Of a DNA stretch of 22,203 nt, positions 7,303 to 14,663 are shown one piece after another. The position numbers and the translations under genes are program-made. This DNA comes from Actinomycetota bacterium (GTDB lineage: Bacteria > Actinomycetota > Thermoleophilia > Solirubrobacterales > Solirubrobacteraceae). The stretch spans positions 1 to 22,203 of the forward strand of contig WLNG01000001.1 of assembly GCA_009699915.1 (NCBI GenBank), read 5' to 3'. Numbering within the stretch: the stretch's first letter is position 1; each line of letters starts with the position of its first letter. The notes beneath the pieces are model-generated. The model worked only from the letters and a program-made list of their open reading frames with translations, ran no database searches and was not told the origin of the DNA.

Positions 7303-8316
7303 TTACTTGGCCAGCTCGGCGCGGACCTTGGGGGCGACCTCGCGCATGAAGAACTCCATGCGCTTCGAGCCGCTCTCGACGGGCTCGCCGGGCAGCTGCG
7401 CCCAGAAGTACATGTCCTCGATCTGCGGGTACTGCTTCAGCAGCGCCGTGATCTCGGTGACGGCGGTCGGGCCGTCCCAGAGCTGGAAGGCACCGCTGGC
7501 CGCGATCGCGTCGCGGTCGGGGAAGCGCGGGACCTCGTCCGGCGGGCCGAAGGCGCCCCAACCGATGTACTCGTTCAGCTGGTAGAGCGCATGATCGCCG
7601 ATCTCAGCCCATGTGGCCTCGGGATCCTCCGCGATGATCGCCCACTGGCCGGCGTGGACGCTCGCCTGCGCCGGATCCTTGCCGAGCTCCGTCAGCGCCG
7701 CGAAGTACTCGTCGATGTGCGCATTCTGCGTGCTCAGGAAGCCTTCGCCGAGGCGCGCCGCACGCTCGATCGCCGGTCCACCCATCGCGCCGATCAGCAG
7801 CTTGGGCCGATGCTCGGGGATCGGGTAGACGGTGACGTCGGGGTAGCTGAAGCGCTTGCCGTTCATCTCGAGCGACTCGCCCGACCACGCACGGCGGATG
7901 ACCTCGCAGCCCTCCTCCATGAGGCTCGGGCGATGCGAGACCTTGCGTCCGAAGGTGTCGAACTCGATCTGCCGGTAGCCGATGCCCAGGCCGAGGTCGA
8001 AACGGCCGCCGCTGAGCAGCGACAGCGTTGCGGCGTCCTCCGCAAGACGGATCGGGTCATGGAGCGGCAGCAGCATCAAGCTCGTGCTGATCCGCATCTC
8101 CTTGGTGCGCGCGGCGATCGCGCCGCCAAGCACGAGCGGCGAGGGCGTGTAGCCATCCTCCGCGAAGTGGTGCTCGGTGAGCCAGACGCAGCCATAGCCG
8201 AGCTCCTCAGCCCAGGCGATCTGATCGAGGGTGTCGCGATAGAAGGGCTCGAACTTGCGCGGCCAGAGGCCCGGATTGCGGAAGTCGTACCAAAGACCGA
8301 ACCGAACTTCGCTCAT
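7303..8316 (-). CDS. LLM-class flavin-dependent oxidoreductase (1)
   Basis: A 337-residue luciferase-like monooxygenase with a TIM-barrel fold. The hallmark WLTEHHF is at residues 45-51, followed by SLMLLPLHDPIRLAEDAATLSLLSGGRFDLGLGIGYR, the typical barrel core that binds FMN (less often F420). Members oxygenate alkanes, aldehydes or ketones using reduced flavin; the diketocamphane monooxygenases (type II Baeyer-Villiger enzymes) belong here. The frame has no upstream ATG, GTG or TTG before its stop, so the ATG at 8316 is firm. This ATG overlaps the stop of a short upstream ORF (ATGA), suggesting translational coupling. The hydrolase follows by 30 nt. A flavin reductase partner is not seen in the window. 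The substrate is unknown. Confidence 0.93.
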   Translation of the reverse strand: MSEVRFGLWYDFRNPGLWPRKFEPFYRDTLDQIAWAEELGYGCVWLTEHHFAEDGYTPSPLVLGGAIAARTKEMRISTSLMLLPLHDPIRLAEDAATLSLLSGGRFDLGLGIGYRQIEFDTFGRKVSHRPSLMEEGCEVIRRAWSGESLEMNGKRFSYPDVTVYPIPEHRPKLLIGAMGGPAIERAARLGEGFLSTQNAHIDEYFAALTELGKDPAQASVHAGQWAIIAEDPEATWAEIGDHALYQLNEYIGWGAFGPPDEVPRFPDRDAIAASGAFQLWDGPTAVTEITALLKQYPQIEDMYFWAQLPGEPVESGSKRMEFFMREVAPKVRAELAK

Positions 8317-8357
8317 GCTGCGACCTCGATCTGACGGAACTGCCCTGAGACGTTCAT
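8313..8357 (-). CDS. Short upstream ORF (leader peptide) overlapping the monooxygenase start
   Basis: Fourteen codons encode MNVSGQFRQIEVAA. A strong GAGGAG (8367-8372) lies 9 nt before the ATG, or 6 nt before an adjacent in-frame GTG at 8360. The TGA stop shares bases with the monooxygenase ATG (ATGA overlap). The monooxygenase itself has only a weak GAGG within this ORF. The arrangement suggests that ribosomes load at the leader and re-initiate at the enzyme. The peptide has no recognisable domain. Confidence 0.5.
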   Translation of the reverse strand: MNVSGQFRQIEVAA

Positions 8358-8397
8358 CACGCGATTCTCCTCGTGTTCAACAGGTGATTGCGCCGGG

Positions 8398-8403
8398 ACG
8401 CTA
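8398..8403 (-). promoter_or_regulatory. -10 element TAGCGT for the monooxygenase-hydrolase operon
   Basis: TGCGTTAGCGTCC on the minus strand contains TAGCGT, a TANNNT box identical to those before the racemase and dsbB genes. The transcript would start near 8391, giving a short leader that carries the 14-codon ORF. No convincing -35 box is visible. Confidence 0.45.
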
Positions 8404-8492
8404 ACGCACGACAAGCGGTGCTCGTCGGCACTGCGGACGGCGATGGTGGATTTCTCCAAGCGGCAGGACGGTCTCCTGCGGCCCCAGAACGA

Positions 8493-8528
8493 CCTGAGCC
8501 CCACCGGCGAGGGCCGGCGGGGCTCAGG
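8493..8528 (-). terminator. Terminator hairpin after luciferase-like gene 2
   Basis: Two 16-nt arms (8493-8508 and 8513-8528) around a 4-nt loop form an almost perfect stem, with one G-U pair on the minus-strand RNA. It is followed by TCGTTCTGG, a weak U-rich tail. A second 8-bp hairpin, 8537-8544 with 8555-8562, lies between it and the stop codon at 8575. The pair separates this gene from the next promoter. Confidence 0.7.
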
Positions 8529-8574
8529 TGCCTACTGGGCGCGGCGCTGATGCACCGCGCCCCGTGCAATGTCG

Positions 8575-9687
8575 TTACGCAGCGACCTTCGCCATCGCGC
8601 GCTCCTGGAGCTTGCGCACCTCGGGAGCGACCTTCTCGGCGATCAGCTCGAGGCTGCCGTGGACGAGCTCGTGCGGCATGCCCGCGTACGAGACGGCCAT
8701 CGCCGGAGCAACCGGACCGGTCATCTCGATGCGGCGCTCCCACTCGGCGATGATCTGGTCCGGGGTGCCCCAAGCCTGCGAGGCGACGAAGCCCTGGCAG
8801 GCGGCCTCGAGGCCGGCCTCACGGATCGCGTCGGCTCCGGCCTGGTAGGCGCCGTAGCCCTCCGTCTCGCCCCAGTGCGTGCCATCGAAGTCGTAGTGCT
8901 TGATGACACTGAGGAAGTAATCGGACAGGTACTTCGTCGCGATCTCCTTGGCGTACTCGGGGTCCTCGTGACAGAACGTGAAGTCCGAGAACACCGGGGC
9001 GCCCGTGGGCTTGCCGGGGTGCATCTCGTGGAACCGCTCACGCCAGGCCTCGACTGCCGCATGGTGCTGCTCCCACGGGAGCTGCACGAACGACATCATC
9101 GTCGCGCCGAGGTTGGCCGCTGCCTGACCCGACTCGGGGGTCATCGCGACCGACCAGAAACCGCGCTCGCGGAAGCCGCGGACCGGTGCCGGGTGGATCT
9201 CCGTGCGCGTCTGCTTGAAGAACTCGGTGTCGTACTCGGCGATGCCGGTGTCCAGGATGTCGAGGATGATCTCCGCCGACTGGTCGAAGCGCTGACGCGA
9301 CGTGCCCATGTCGACGCCGAACGCCTTGTACTCCTGACGCGCGAGGCCGCGACCGAACGCGAGCATCATGCGGTCACCGAGAATGATGTCGAGCATCGCG
9401 ATCTTCTCGGCGACGCGCGTGGGGTTGTCCCACCACGGGAGGATGATCGCGCCCGGACCGAGCTTGATCTTGCTCGTGATCCCGGCGAGGTACGACAGCC
9501 ACTGCATGCTGTCGGGCATCATCGAGTAGTTCGGGTTGAAGTGATGCTCCGGGAGCATGCAGAAGTCCATCCCGTGCTTCTCAGCCGCAAGGACGACCCC
9601 GGTCTCCTTCATCATCATCTCCGCATCGGTGAGATCCGAGTGCGTGTTCTGGAAGATGAACTGCAGTCCGACTCCGGCGATAGCCAT
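8575..9687 (-). CDS. LLM-class flavin-dependent oxidoreductase (2)
   Basis: A 370-residue luciferase-like monooxygenase only distantly related to its neighbour. It has LPEHHF (45-50), the barrel segment IKLGPGAIILPWWDNPTRVAEKIAMLDIILGDRMMLAFGRG and a C-terminal extension longer than that of copy 1. FMN dependence is expected from the family; F420 use cannot be excluded. The ATG at 9687 has a strong AGGAGGAAAGGA ribosome site. It has its own promoter and terminator hairpins, so it is probably monocistronic. It may oxygenate a different intermediate from copy 1, or the two may act on different enantiomers, as happens for camphor diketocamphane monooxygenases; that is inference. Confidence 0.93.
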   Translation of the reverse strand: MAIAGVGLQFIFQNTHSDLTDAEMMMKETGVVLAAEKHGMDFCMLPEHHFNPNYSMMPDSMQWLSYLAGITSKIKLGPGAIILPWWDNPTRVAEKIAMLDIILGDRMMLAFGRGLARQEYKAFGVDMGTSRQRFDQSAEIILDILDTGIAEYDTEFFKQTRTEIHPAPVRGFRERGFWSVAMTPESGQAAANLGATMMSFVQLPWEQHHAAVEAWRERFHEMHPGKPTGAPVFSDFTFCHEDPEYAKEIATKYLSDYFLSVIKHYDFDGTHWGETEGYGAYQAGADAIREAGLEAACQGFVASQAWGTPDQIIAEWERRIEMTGPVAPAMAVSYAGMPHELVHGSLELIAEKVAPEVRKLQERAMAKVAA

Positions 9688-9770
9688 ATCTGTTCCTTTC
9701 CTCCTGGATCATGCACATGGAGCAGGGGAGGACCTTGCGCCGGTGCAGTGCGTTTCGCGCCTTACGGGCG

Positions 9771-9799
9771 ATTATGCCGATCTAGCTCACGCGAACCAA
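9771..9799 (-). promoter_or_regulatory. Promoter of luciferase-like gene 2
   Basis: On the minus strand TTGGTT (9794-9799) and CATAAT (9771-9776) are separated by 17 bp, a good sigma-70-like pair. The transcript would begin near 9764, giving a leader of about 77 nt that includes the AGGAGG ribosome site. The 203-bp divergent region also holds GCGTTTCGC twice (9750-9758 and 9852-9860), of unknown meaning. Confidence 0.5.
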
Positions 9800-9876
9800 C
9801 TGCTGGCGCCGTCCCGCTACCCCCCGTTCTGTGGGTTTCCACGAAAGACCCGCGTTTCGCCCGTTCCCTGCACGGT

Positions 9877-9882
9877 TAGCGT
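9877..9882 (+). promoter_or_regulatory. -10 element TAGCGT, leaderless arrangement
   Basis: TAGCGT lies exactly 8 nt before the racemase ATG at 9891, with no Shine-Dalgarno sequence between them. The spacing matches the boxes at 5132, 15256 and 16525 and predicts a leaderless transcript. Confidence 0.55.
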
Positions 9883-9890
9883 GCCCTGAC

Positions 9891-11045
9891 ATGACCTCCA
9901 CGACTCCCCGCTCCGGCCCACTTACCGATCTTCGCGTGATCGAGATCGGCGGGATCGGCCCGGGCCCCTTCGCCGCGATGATGCTGGCCGACCTGGGCGC
10001 GGACGTCGTGCGGATCGATCGCACCGGCGGGATCGAACCGATGAACACGGGGCCGCACAACCTGCTGCTGCGCGGTCGCCCCTCGGTCGCGATGGACCTG
10101 AAGGCTCCCGCGGGCCGCGACGCGCTGCTGCAGATGTGCGAATCGGCCGACGTGCTGATCGAAGGCTTCCGTCCGGGCGTCATGGAGCGGCTGGGCCTCG
10201 GCCCCGACGATGTGCGCGCGCGCAACTCCAAGCTGGTCTACGGCCGCATGACCGGCTACGGCCAGGAGGGGCCGATGGCGAGTGTCGCCGGACACGACAT
10301 CAACTACATCAGCATCTCGGGCGTGCTCTCGACCTTCGCACGCAAGGGCGAGCGGCCGCTCGCGCCGTTGAACATCGTCGGCGACTTCGCGGGCGGCGGC
10401 ATGCTGCTGGCGCTCGGCGTGATCGCCGCCGTGCTCGAGGCCCGCTCGTCGGGTGAAGGCCAGGTCGTCGACACGGCGATGGTGGACGGGTCGGCGCTGC
10501 TCGTAGCGCTCTTTCTCGGCCTGCGCGAGGGCGGCGTCTGGACCGACGTCCCCGGGACGAACTTCCTCGACAGCGGCGCGCACTTTTACGAGGTGTACGA
10601 GACGGCCGATGGCGGATTCGTCTCGGTCGGCGCGATCGAATCGCAGTTCTACGCCGAGCTCCTGCGCCTGCTGGAGGTTGACCCCGCCGAGGCCCCCCAG
10701 TGGGACTCCTCACGCTGGCCGGAGCTGAAGGAGCGCTTCGCGGAGATCTTCCGTGGCCGCACGCGCGACGAATGGGCGCGGATCCTCGAGCCCGCCGATG
10801 CCTGCGCGGCAGCGATCTACGGAATGATCGAGGCGATGGACCACCCGCACATGGTCGCCCGGGGAACATTCATCGAGGTCGACGGCGTACGTCAGCCGGG
10901 CCCCGCACCGCGCTTCAGCCGCACGCCCGGAGCGGTGACGAGCGCACCTGCACCCGCCGGCGCCGACACCGAGACGGCACTCGAGGCCTGGGGCATCGAC
11001 GCGCAGGCCCGCGCTGCGCTGCGCGAGGCCGGCGCCATCGCCTGA
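9891..11045 (+). CDS. mcr: Alpha-methylacyl-CoA racemase (CaiB/BaiF CoA-transferase fold)
   Basis: A 384-residue member of the type III CoA-transferase superfamily that fits alpha-methylacyl-CoA racemase instead of a transferase. Diagnostic segments are GRMTGYGQEGPMASVAGHDINYI with H135, and LNIVGDFAGGGMLLALG with D165. The 30-residue spacing equals that of the catalytic H126/D156 pair of the mycobacterial enzyme MCR (numbering from memory). EGFRPGVMERLGLGPD and GEGQVVDTAMVDGSALL complete the family pattern, and an acidic residue in GAHFYEVYE may be the third. The enzyme interconverts 2R- and 2S-methylacyl-CoA so that branched chains (sterol side chains, isoprenoids) can enter beta-oxidation. 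The ATG at 9891 follows a TAGCGT box by 8 nt. The gene is monocistronic, convergent with the phosphatase. Confidence 0.88.
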   Translation: MTSTTPRSGPLTDLRVIEIGGIGPGPFAAMMLADLGADVVRIDRTGGIEPMNTGPHNLLLRGRPSVAMDLKAPAGRDALLQMCESADVLIEGFRPGVMERLGLGPDDVRARNSKLVYGRMTGYGQEGPMASVAGHDINYISISGVLSTFARKGERPLAPLNIVGDFAGGGMLLALGVIAAVLEARSSGEGQVVDTAMVDGSALLVALFLGLREGGVWTDVPGTNFLDSGAHFYEVYETADGGFVSVGAIESQFYAELLRLLEVDPAEAPQWDSSRWPELKERFAEIFRGRTRDEWARILEPADACAAAIYGMIEAMDHPHMVARGTFIEVDGVRQPGPAPRFSRTPGAVTSAPAPAGADTETALEAWGIDAQARAALREAGAIA

Positions 11046-11065
11046 GCCCCGCGGACGGGCCTCAG
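11042..11065. terminator. Small hairpin spanning two convergent stop codons
   Basis: CTGAG, C, CCC, loop GCGGAC, GGG, C, CTCAG: a symmetric stem with a central C/C mismatch. It contains or touches the stop codons of both the racemase (plus) and the phosphatase (minus). The stability is modest and there is no U-tract. Confidence 0.3.
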
Positions 11066-11745
11066 CGGTACGTCACCAGCGCGCGGTCGCTGCCCTCAAG
11101 GTGGGCGTGATCGTTGTAAGAGACGAGCGTGAAGCCGCGGCGGCCCGCGACGACCTTGGTCAGCCCCGCGTTGATCGAAACCCGGTTGAAGGTCATCAGC
11201 GCCTGGTCGGGGAGACCGAGCAGAGCGGTGCAGACGCTCGCAATCACGCCGCCAGAGGTTGCGACAAGCACCGTCTCGCCCGAGCCGAGCGATGCGGCGG
11301 CGTCCTCCAGCGCGGCGCGCACCCGTCCGGCGAACTGTGGCCAGCGCTCCGCGGCCGTGCTGGCGGCGCCGGCCGCAATCCATGCCGCCAGCCCCTCCTC
11401 GATCGCGTCCTGGAACTCCTCTGAGGTGACCGGCGGCGCATCACTGCCCTCCGGGCGGCTGTCGCGGACCGCGCTCGCGGAATGGTGGGTGAGCACATCG
11501 TCGGCGTCGTACTCGTTCCAGCGCGGATCGATCTCCAACTGCAGGCCGGCCGCAGCGGCCACCGGAGCGGCCGTGTCGCGCTGACGCTGCAACGAGCCAG
11601 CGATCACCCGATCGATGCGCACACCGCGGCGGGCGACCTCGCCCGCAAGGATCTGCGCCTGCTCGCGCCCGAGCGGTGAGAGAACGTCGTAGTTCGCGCC
11701 GCCGAACGACCCCTGGCCGTGGCGCGCCAGAAGAATGGTCGGCAC
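11062..11745 (-). CDS. Histidine phosphatase (phosphoglycerate mutase-like) family protein
   Basis: A 227-residue protein from the GTG at 11745. It begins MPTILLARHGQ with the RHG phosphohistidine motif (R8, H9) and continues LSPLGREQAQILA, as in broad-specificity phosphatases. Near residue 163 the second catalytic histidine, normally in a SHGG segment, is replaced: the text is VLVATSGGVIASV, with S164. SYNDHAHL near the C-terminus is conserved in one actinobacterial branch. Such a protein may be a weak phosphatase or act in another way. A TTG at 11802 would give 19 more residues of low-quality leader, so I prefer GTG, with GATGAT 6 nt before it as a possible -10 of a leaderless transcript. 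It is divergent from the acyl-CoA synthetase. The substrate is unknown. Confidence 0.85.
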   Translation of the reverse strand: MPTILLARHGQGSFGGANYDVLSPLGREQAQILAGEVARRGVRIDRVIAGSLQRQRDTAAPVAAAAGLQLEIDPRWNEYDADDVLTHHSASAVRDSRPEGSDAPPVTSEEFQDAIEEGLAAWIAAGAASTAAERWPQFAGRVRAALEDAAASLGSGETVLVATSGGVIASVCTALLGLPDQALMTFNRVSINAGLTKVVAGRRGFTLVSYNDHAHLEGSDRALVTYR

Positions 11746-11857
11746 CCCCGAATCATCGCTGATCGCTGTGGAAAGCGGCGCCTGCCCTGTCGGAAGCTCC
11801 AACCGTCGCGCGAGCGCACGGCAGCGATTCTGCCCCTATGCCACCATCCTGCCCCTC

Positions 11858-13411
11858 GTGTTGGGCAACGTCTTCACTCTCCTCGACAAGATGGCCGGCT
11901 ACCGGCCCGATGCGCCTGCCGTGATCTTCGACGGCGAGCCGCGGTCCTACGCAACGATGCGCGAGCGCTCGCTGCGCGCCGCCAATGCACTCGAGGGACT
12001 CGGCATCGTTCCCGGCGACCGCGTCGCCGTCTTCCTCCCGAACTGCCACGAGTGGACCGAGATCTTCTTCGCCTCCGCGGCGCTCGGCGTCGTCTGCGTC
12101 CCGATCAACGTGCTGAACATGGGCCCCGAGGTCGTCGGCGTGATCGAGGACTGCGGCGCTACGACGCTGATCGTCGACCCGACCGCCGACACGAAGCTCG
12201 CGGACGTCGCGGGCGAACTTCCCCAGCGGCTGATCAGCGTCGGGCCGAGCGAGCTCGCTGGCGCGCTCTCCTACGAAGATCTCCTCGCAGCCGCAACCGA
12301 CTCCCTGCCCTCCGTGCCCGCCCCCCGGCCGGAGGATCTCTTCATGATCTTCTACTCCTCGGGCACCACCGGGAAGCCGAAGGGCGCCGCGCACACGCAC
12401 GCCGGCGTGCTGTGGAACGCGTATCAGCAGATCCCGGACTTCGGCTTGACCGCCGAGGACCGCTACCTCGCCGTCCCCTCGCTCTCGTGGGCGGCCGGGT
12501 TCCACAACCTGATCCTGCCGCTGTGGTGGCTGGGCGGGATGACGGTCCTGATGCCGACCGGCGGCGCCTCGATCGAGAAGATCGTCGCCGGCGTTCGCGA
12601 CTACGACTGCACCCACACCTTCCTGGTGCCGACGCTGCTCAAGCAGCTGATGGCGGCGCCCGAGCAGCTCGAGATCCTGCGCGGGACGAACCTGCGCTGG
12701 GTGATCTCCGGCGCCGAGCCGGTTCCGGTGTCGGTGATCGAGCAGATCAACGCCGAGCTCCCCGGCTGCGACATCGTGCAGGGCTACGGGATGTCCGAGT
12801 TCCCGACGATCGCCACCGCGCTGCAGCCCCACGAGGCGATCCCGAAGGTCGGGAGCGCCGGACGACCGATGTCGATCACGCAGCTGGCGGTGCGCCGTAG
12901 CGACGGGGCGATCGAGCCGCACGGCGAGGGCGAGGTGCTCGTGCGCTCGCTGGCGACGATGCGCGAGTACTACGGGCAGCCGGAGAACACGCGCGAGGCA
13001 TTCACCGACGGCTGGCTGAACACCGGCGACATGGGCGAGATCGACGCCGGCGGCTACCTCACCATCACCGGCCGCACCAAGGACCTGATCATCTCCGGCG
13101 GGATCAACATCTACCCGAAGGAGATCGAGGACGTCATCTACCGCGTCGAGGGCGTCGCCGAGGCGGCCGTCGTCGGCGTGCAGGACGAGCGCTGGGGCGA
13201 GATCGTCGTCGCCGTCGTCGTCCCCGATGGCTCCGCGAGTGTGACGGAGGAGGCGGTGCGCGAGGCGTGCACCTGCTTCGGCAAGCACAAGCAGCCGAAG
13301 GCGGTCATCCTGCGCGAGGAGCCGCTCCCGCGCACGGTCACGCAGAAGGTCCTCAAGCGCGAGCTGCGCCCGTGGGCCGAGGCCTTCCTGGCCGCCGCCA
13401 ACGACGCCTGA
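11858..13411 (+). CDS. Acyl-CoA synthetase (AMP-forming), FadD-like
   Basis: About 517 residues of an ANL-superfamily ligase that activates a carboxylic acid to acyl-AMP and then acyl-CoA. Visible core motifs are the P-loop YSSGTTGKPKG (166-176), QGYGMSE (A5), GWLNTGDMGEID (A7), the hinge GRTKDLIISGGINIYPKEIE (A8) and a C-terminal lysine region PRTVTQKVLKREL (A10). Length and motifs are complete. The start is unsure: GTG at 11858 (or TTG at 11861) begins the conserved GNVFTLLDKMA. There is no ribosome site, and the frame stays open upstream to 11735 with poor sequence. It is the only CoA ligase in the window, so it is the likely activator of acids made by the oxygenase/hydrolase genes. The preferred acid cannot be read from the sequence. 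Confidence 0.93.
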   Translation: MLGNVFTLLDKMAGYRPDAPAVIFDGEPRSYATMRERSLRAANALEGLGIVPGDRVAVFLPNCHEWTEIFFASAALGVVCVPINVLNMGPEVVGVIEDCGATTLIVDPTADTKLADVAGELPQRLISVGPSELAGALSYEDLLAAATDSLPSVPAPRPEDLFMIFYSSGTTGKPKGAAHTHAGVLWNAYQQIPDFGLTAEDRYLAVPSLSWAAGFHNLILPLWWLGGMTVLMPTGGASIEKIVAGVRDYDCTHTFLVPTLLKQLMAAPEQLEILRGTNLRWVISGAEPVPVSVIEQINAELPGCDIVQGYGMSEFPTIATALQPHEAIPKVGSAGRPMSITQLAVRRSDGAIEPHGEGEVLVRSLATMREYYGQPENTREAFTDGWLNTGDMGEIDAGGYLTITGRTKDLIISGGINIYPKEIEDVIYRVEGVAEAAVVGVQDERWGEIVVAVVVPDGSASVTEEAVREACTCFGKHKQPKAVILREEPLPRTVTQKVLKRELRPWAEAFLAAANDA

Positions 13412-13420
13412 CGCTCGGCA

Positions 13421-13445
13421 CCGCCTTGGGGATTCGCCCAAGCGG
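13421..13445 (+). terminator. Terminator hairpin after acyl-CoA synthetase
   Basis: CCG, bulged C, CTTGGG, loop GATTCG, CCCAAG, CGG: a 9-bp stem starting 10 nt after the stop codon. The following sequence is not U-rich. It ends just before the -35 box of the next gene. Confidence 0.5.
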
Positions 13446-13450
13446 CGCTG

Positions 13451-13479
13451 TGAACACTGCTCCCCACTGCGGTTAGCCT
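13451..13479 (+). promoter_or_regulatory. Promoter of the SnoaL-like gene
   Basis: TGAACA (13451-13456, four of six -35 positions) and TAGCCT (13474-13479, TANNNT) are separated by 17 bp. The transcript would start near 13487 and have a leader of about 60 nt that contains GGGAG 5 nt before the GTG start. Confidence 0.5.
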
Positions 13480-13548
13480 GCGCTCAGGGTCGGTGGTCGA
13501 ACGCTGGTCGCTCCGCCGGACACCACATACGAGAGGACGGGAGTCAGA

Positions 13549-13953
13549 GTGAGCATCGAAGCTGAGAATGAGGAAGTCGTCCGGAATTTCATGAAGGTGT
13601 TCTCGACCGGGGACATCGACGCATTCCAGACGCTGATGACCGACGACGCCACCTGGTGGGTCGCAGGCACGATGCCCGGCATCTCCGGGTCGCACGACAA
13701 GGTCGCCTTCAAGGCGCTCAACGGCGGAATTGCCGACAACGTCAAGGGCGGGGCGATCACGCTGACGCCGCACCACTTCACCTGCCAGGGGAACCGCGTC
13801 GCCGTCGAGACGGAGTCCTACTGCGAGCTGAACAACGGCCGCATCTACAACAACAGCTACCACTTCGTCTTCGTGATCGAGGACGGGAAGGTCGCGGCGG
13901 TCAAGGAGTACCTCGACACTGAGCACACGACGGCGGTCTTCCTCACGCCGTAG
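13549..13953 (+). CDS. SnoaL-like / NTF2-fold protein
   Basis: A 134-residue single-domain protein with the NTF2-like cone fold: N-terminal helices ENEEVVRNFMKVFSTGDIDAFQTLMTDDATWWVAG, then strands ending in YHFVFVIEDGKVAAVKEYLDTEHTTAVF. The YHFVFxxxDGKVxxVKEYxDT stretch is the common hallmark of the SnoaL/ketosteroid isomerase-like group. The family contains isomerases, cyclases, hydrolases and non-enzymatic binders, so no reaction is assigned. The GTG at 13549 has GGGAG at good distance, and the gene has its own promoter and terminator. It may serve the surrounding catabolic genes, but it is not in an operon with them. Confidence 0.88.
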   Translation: MSIEAENEEVVRNFMKVFSTGDIDAFQTLMTDDATWWVAGTMPGISGSHDKVAFKALNGGIADNVKGGAITLTPHHFTCQGNRVAVETESYCELNNGRIYNNSYHFVFVIEDGKVAAVKEYLDTEHTTAVFLTP

Positions 13954-13960
13954 TACTGCG

Positions 13961-13996
13961 GCGAAGCCGGTGCGACGCGAGTCGCACCGGCTTCGC
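13961..13996. terminator. Bidirectional terminator, perfect 16-bp stem
   Basis: Arms 13961-13976 and 13981-13996 are perfectly complementary around loop GCGA. The hairpin fills the gap between the convergent SnoaL-like gene (stop at 13953) and the cold-shock gene (stop at 14002), so it can serve both. No U-tract follows on either strand. Confidence 0.75.
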
Positions 13997-14001
13997 GAAC
14001 G

Positions 14002-14205
14002 TTAGAGAGCCTGGACGTTGACGGCCTTGGGACCCTTGTCCCCGGCCTCGGCGTCGTAGCTGACCTTCGCGCCCTCGGCGAGCGAGCGGAAGCCCTCGCC
14101 GACGATCCCCTGATGATGGACGAAGAGGTCCTTGCCTCCGTCATCGGGCGTGATGAAGCCGAAGCCCTTGTCGTCGTTGAACCACTTCACGGTGCCATTC
14201 GGCAT
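14002..14205 (-). CDS. Cold-shock protein (CspA family)
   Basis: A 67-residue single cold-shock domain that binds single-stranded RNA and DNA and acts as an RNA chaperone. It starts [23 protein letters not shown], with RNP-1 motif KGFGFI (13-18) and RNP-2 motif DLFVHH (26-31), then [30 protein letters not shown]. Length and sequence are canonical. The ATG at 14205 has an excellent AGGAGGAA site. Upstream, a possible TACCAT -10 box on the minus strand (about 14310) would give a leader of about 100 nt, which is common for cold-shock mRNAs and may fold to regulate translation. The gene is separate from the redox genes that follow it in coordinates. Confidence 0.97.
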   Translation of the reverse strand: MPNGTVKWFNDDKGFGFITPDDGGKDLFVHHQGIVGEGFRSLAEGAKVSYDAEAGDKGPKAVNVQAL

Positions 14206-14333
14206 GTGGGTATTCCTCCTGTGCTGGACGAACCGCGGAGGATGCTGATGCAACGACGGCGGGCGCTGAGCACTGCAATGGCCGGACGGGATGCCCGGCT
14301 CTGAGCCCCCGATGGTAGCCGTCGGGTCGCGGA

Positions 14334-14663
14334 TCAGCTGCCAGCGACCGTTTGTACGTACTGCGCGAGCACGATCATGTCGGCATCGCTGATGCGCCCC
14401 GCGTAGGACGGCATCGCCCCGGGCCCGGTTCTCAGTGACGCCTCGACCCGCGCCGCGCTGGGGCGCAGCATGTCGAGATCCGGGCCGAAGCTGCCCCCGC
14501 CCCCGGCCGCCGCGAGCTGGTGGCAGCCGCCACATCCGTTCTCGACGAAGAGGCGCTTCCCGGGCGGGCCGGCGGCCACGTTCGCGCCGCCCGAACCACC
14601 CGTTGCCCCGCCGCAGCCCGCAAGCATCAGCAGGGCGAGACCGGCGAGCGCCAGACGCGTCAC
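14334..14663 (-). CDS. c-type cytochrome lipoprotein (class I, mono-haem)
   Basis: A 109-residue secreted electron carrier. The N-terminus has a hydrophobic signal with lipobox LAGC (C17), so it is probably lipid-anchored on the outer face of the membrane. A Gly/Ala-rich linker follows. The haem-binding motif CGGCH is at C44-C47-H48. The axial methionine is probably M84 in GAMPSYAG, and the end [16 protein letters not shown] is the typical last helix. The start is GTG at 14663, overlapping the dsbB stop by 4 nt (GTGA), so the two are translationally coupled. Pairing with a disulfide oxidase suggests it could take electrons from the quinone pool or support cytochrome maturation; this is inference. 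Confidence 0.9.
   Translation of the reverse strand: MTRLALAGLALLMLAGCGGATGGSGGANVAAGPPGKRLFVENGCGGCHQLAAAGGGGSFGPDLDMLRPSAARVEASLRTGPGAMPSYAGRISDADMIVLAQYVQTVAGS

Noticed and set aside
7303..9687. Bioluminescence genes
   Set aside because: The proteins are luciferase-like by fold only. They are not adjacent alpha/beta subunit genes with luxCDE, and the neighbours are catabolic.
11753..13441. A 562-codon minus-strand open frame opposite the acyl-CoA synthetase
   Set aside because: It has low-complexity Asp/Arg/Gly/Leu composition and no motif, while the opposite strand encodes a complete ANL ligase. It is a shadow frame.
13549..13953. Limonene-epoxide hydrolase
   Set aside because: The fold class is the same and the context tempting, but I do not see the Asp-Arg-Asp catalytic pattern. 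SnoaL-like is as far as the sequence allows.
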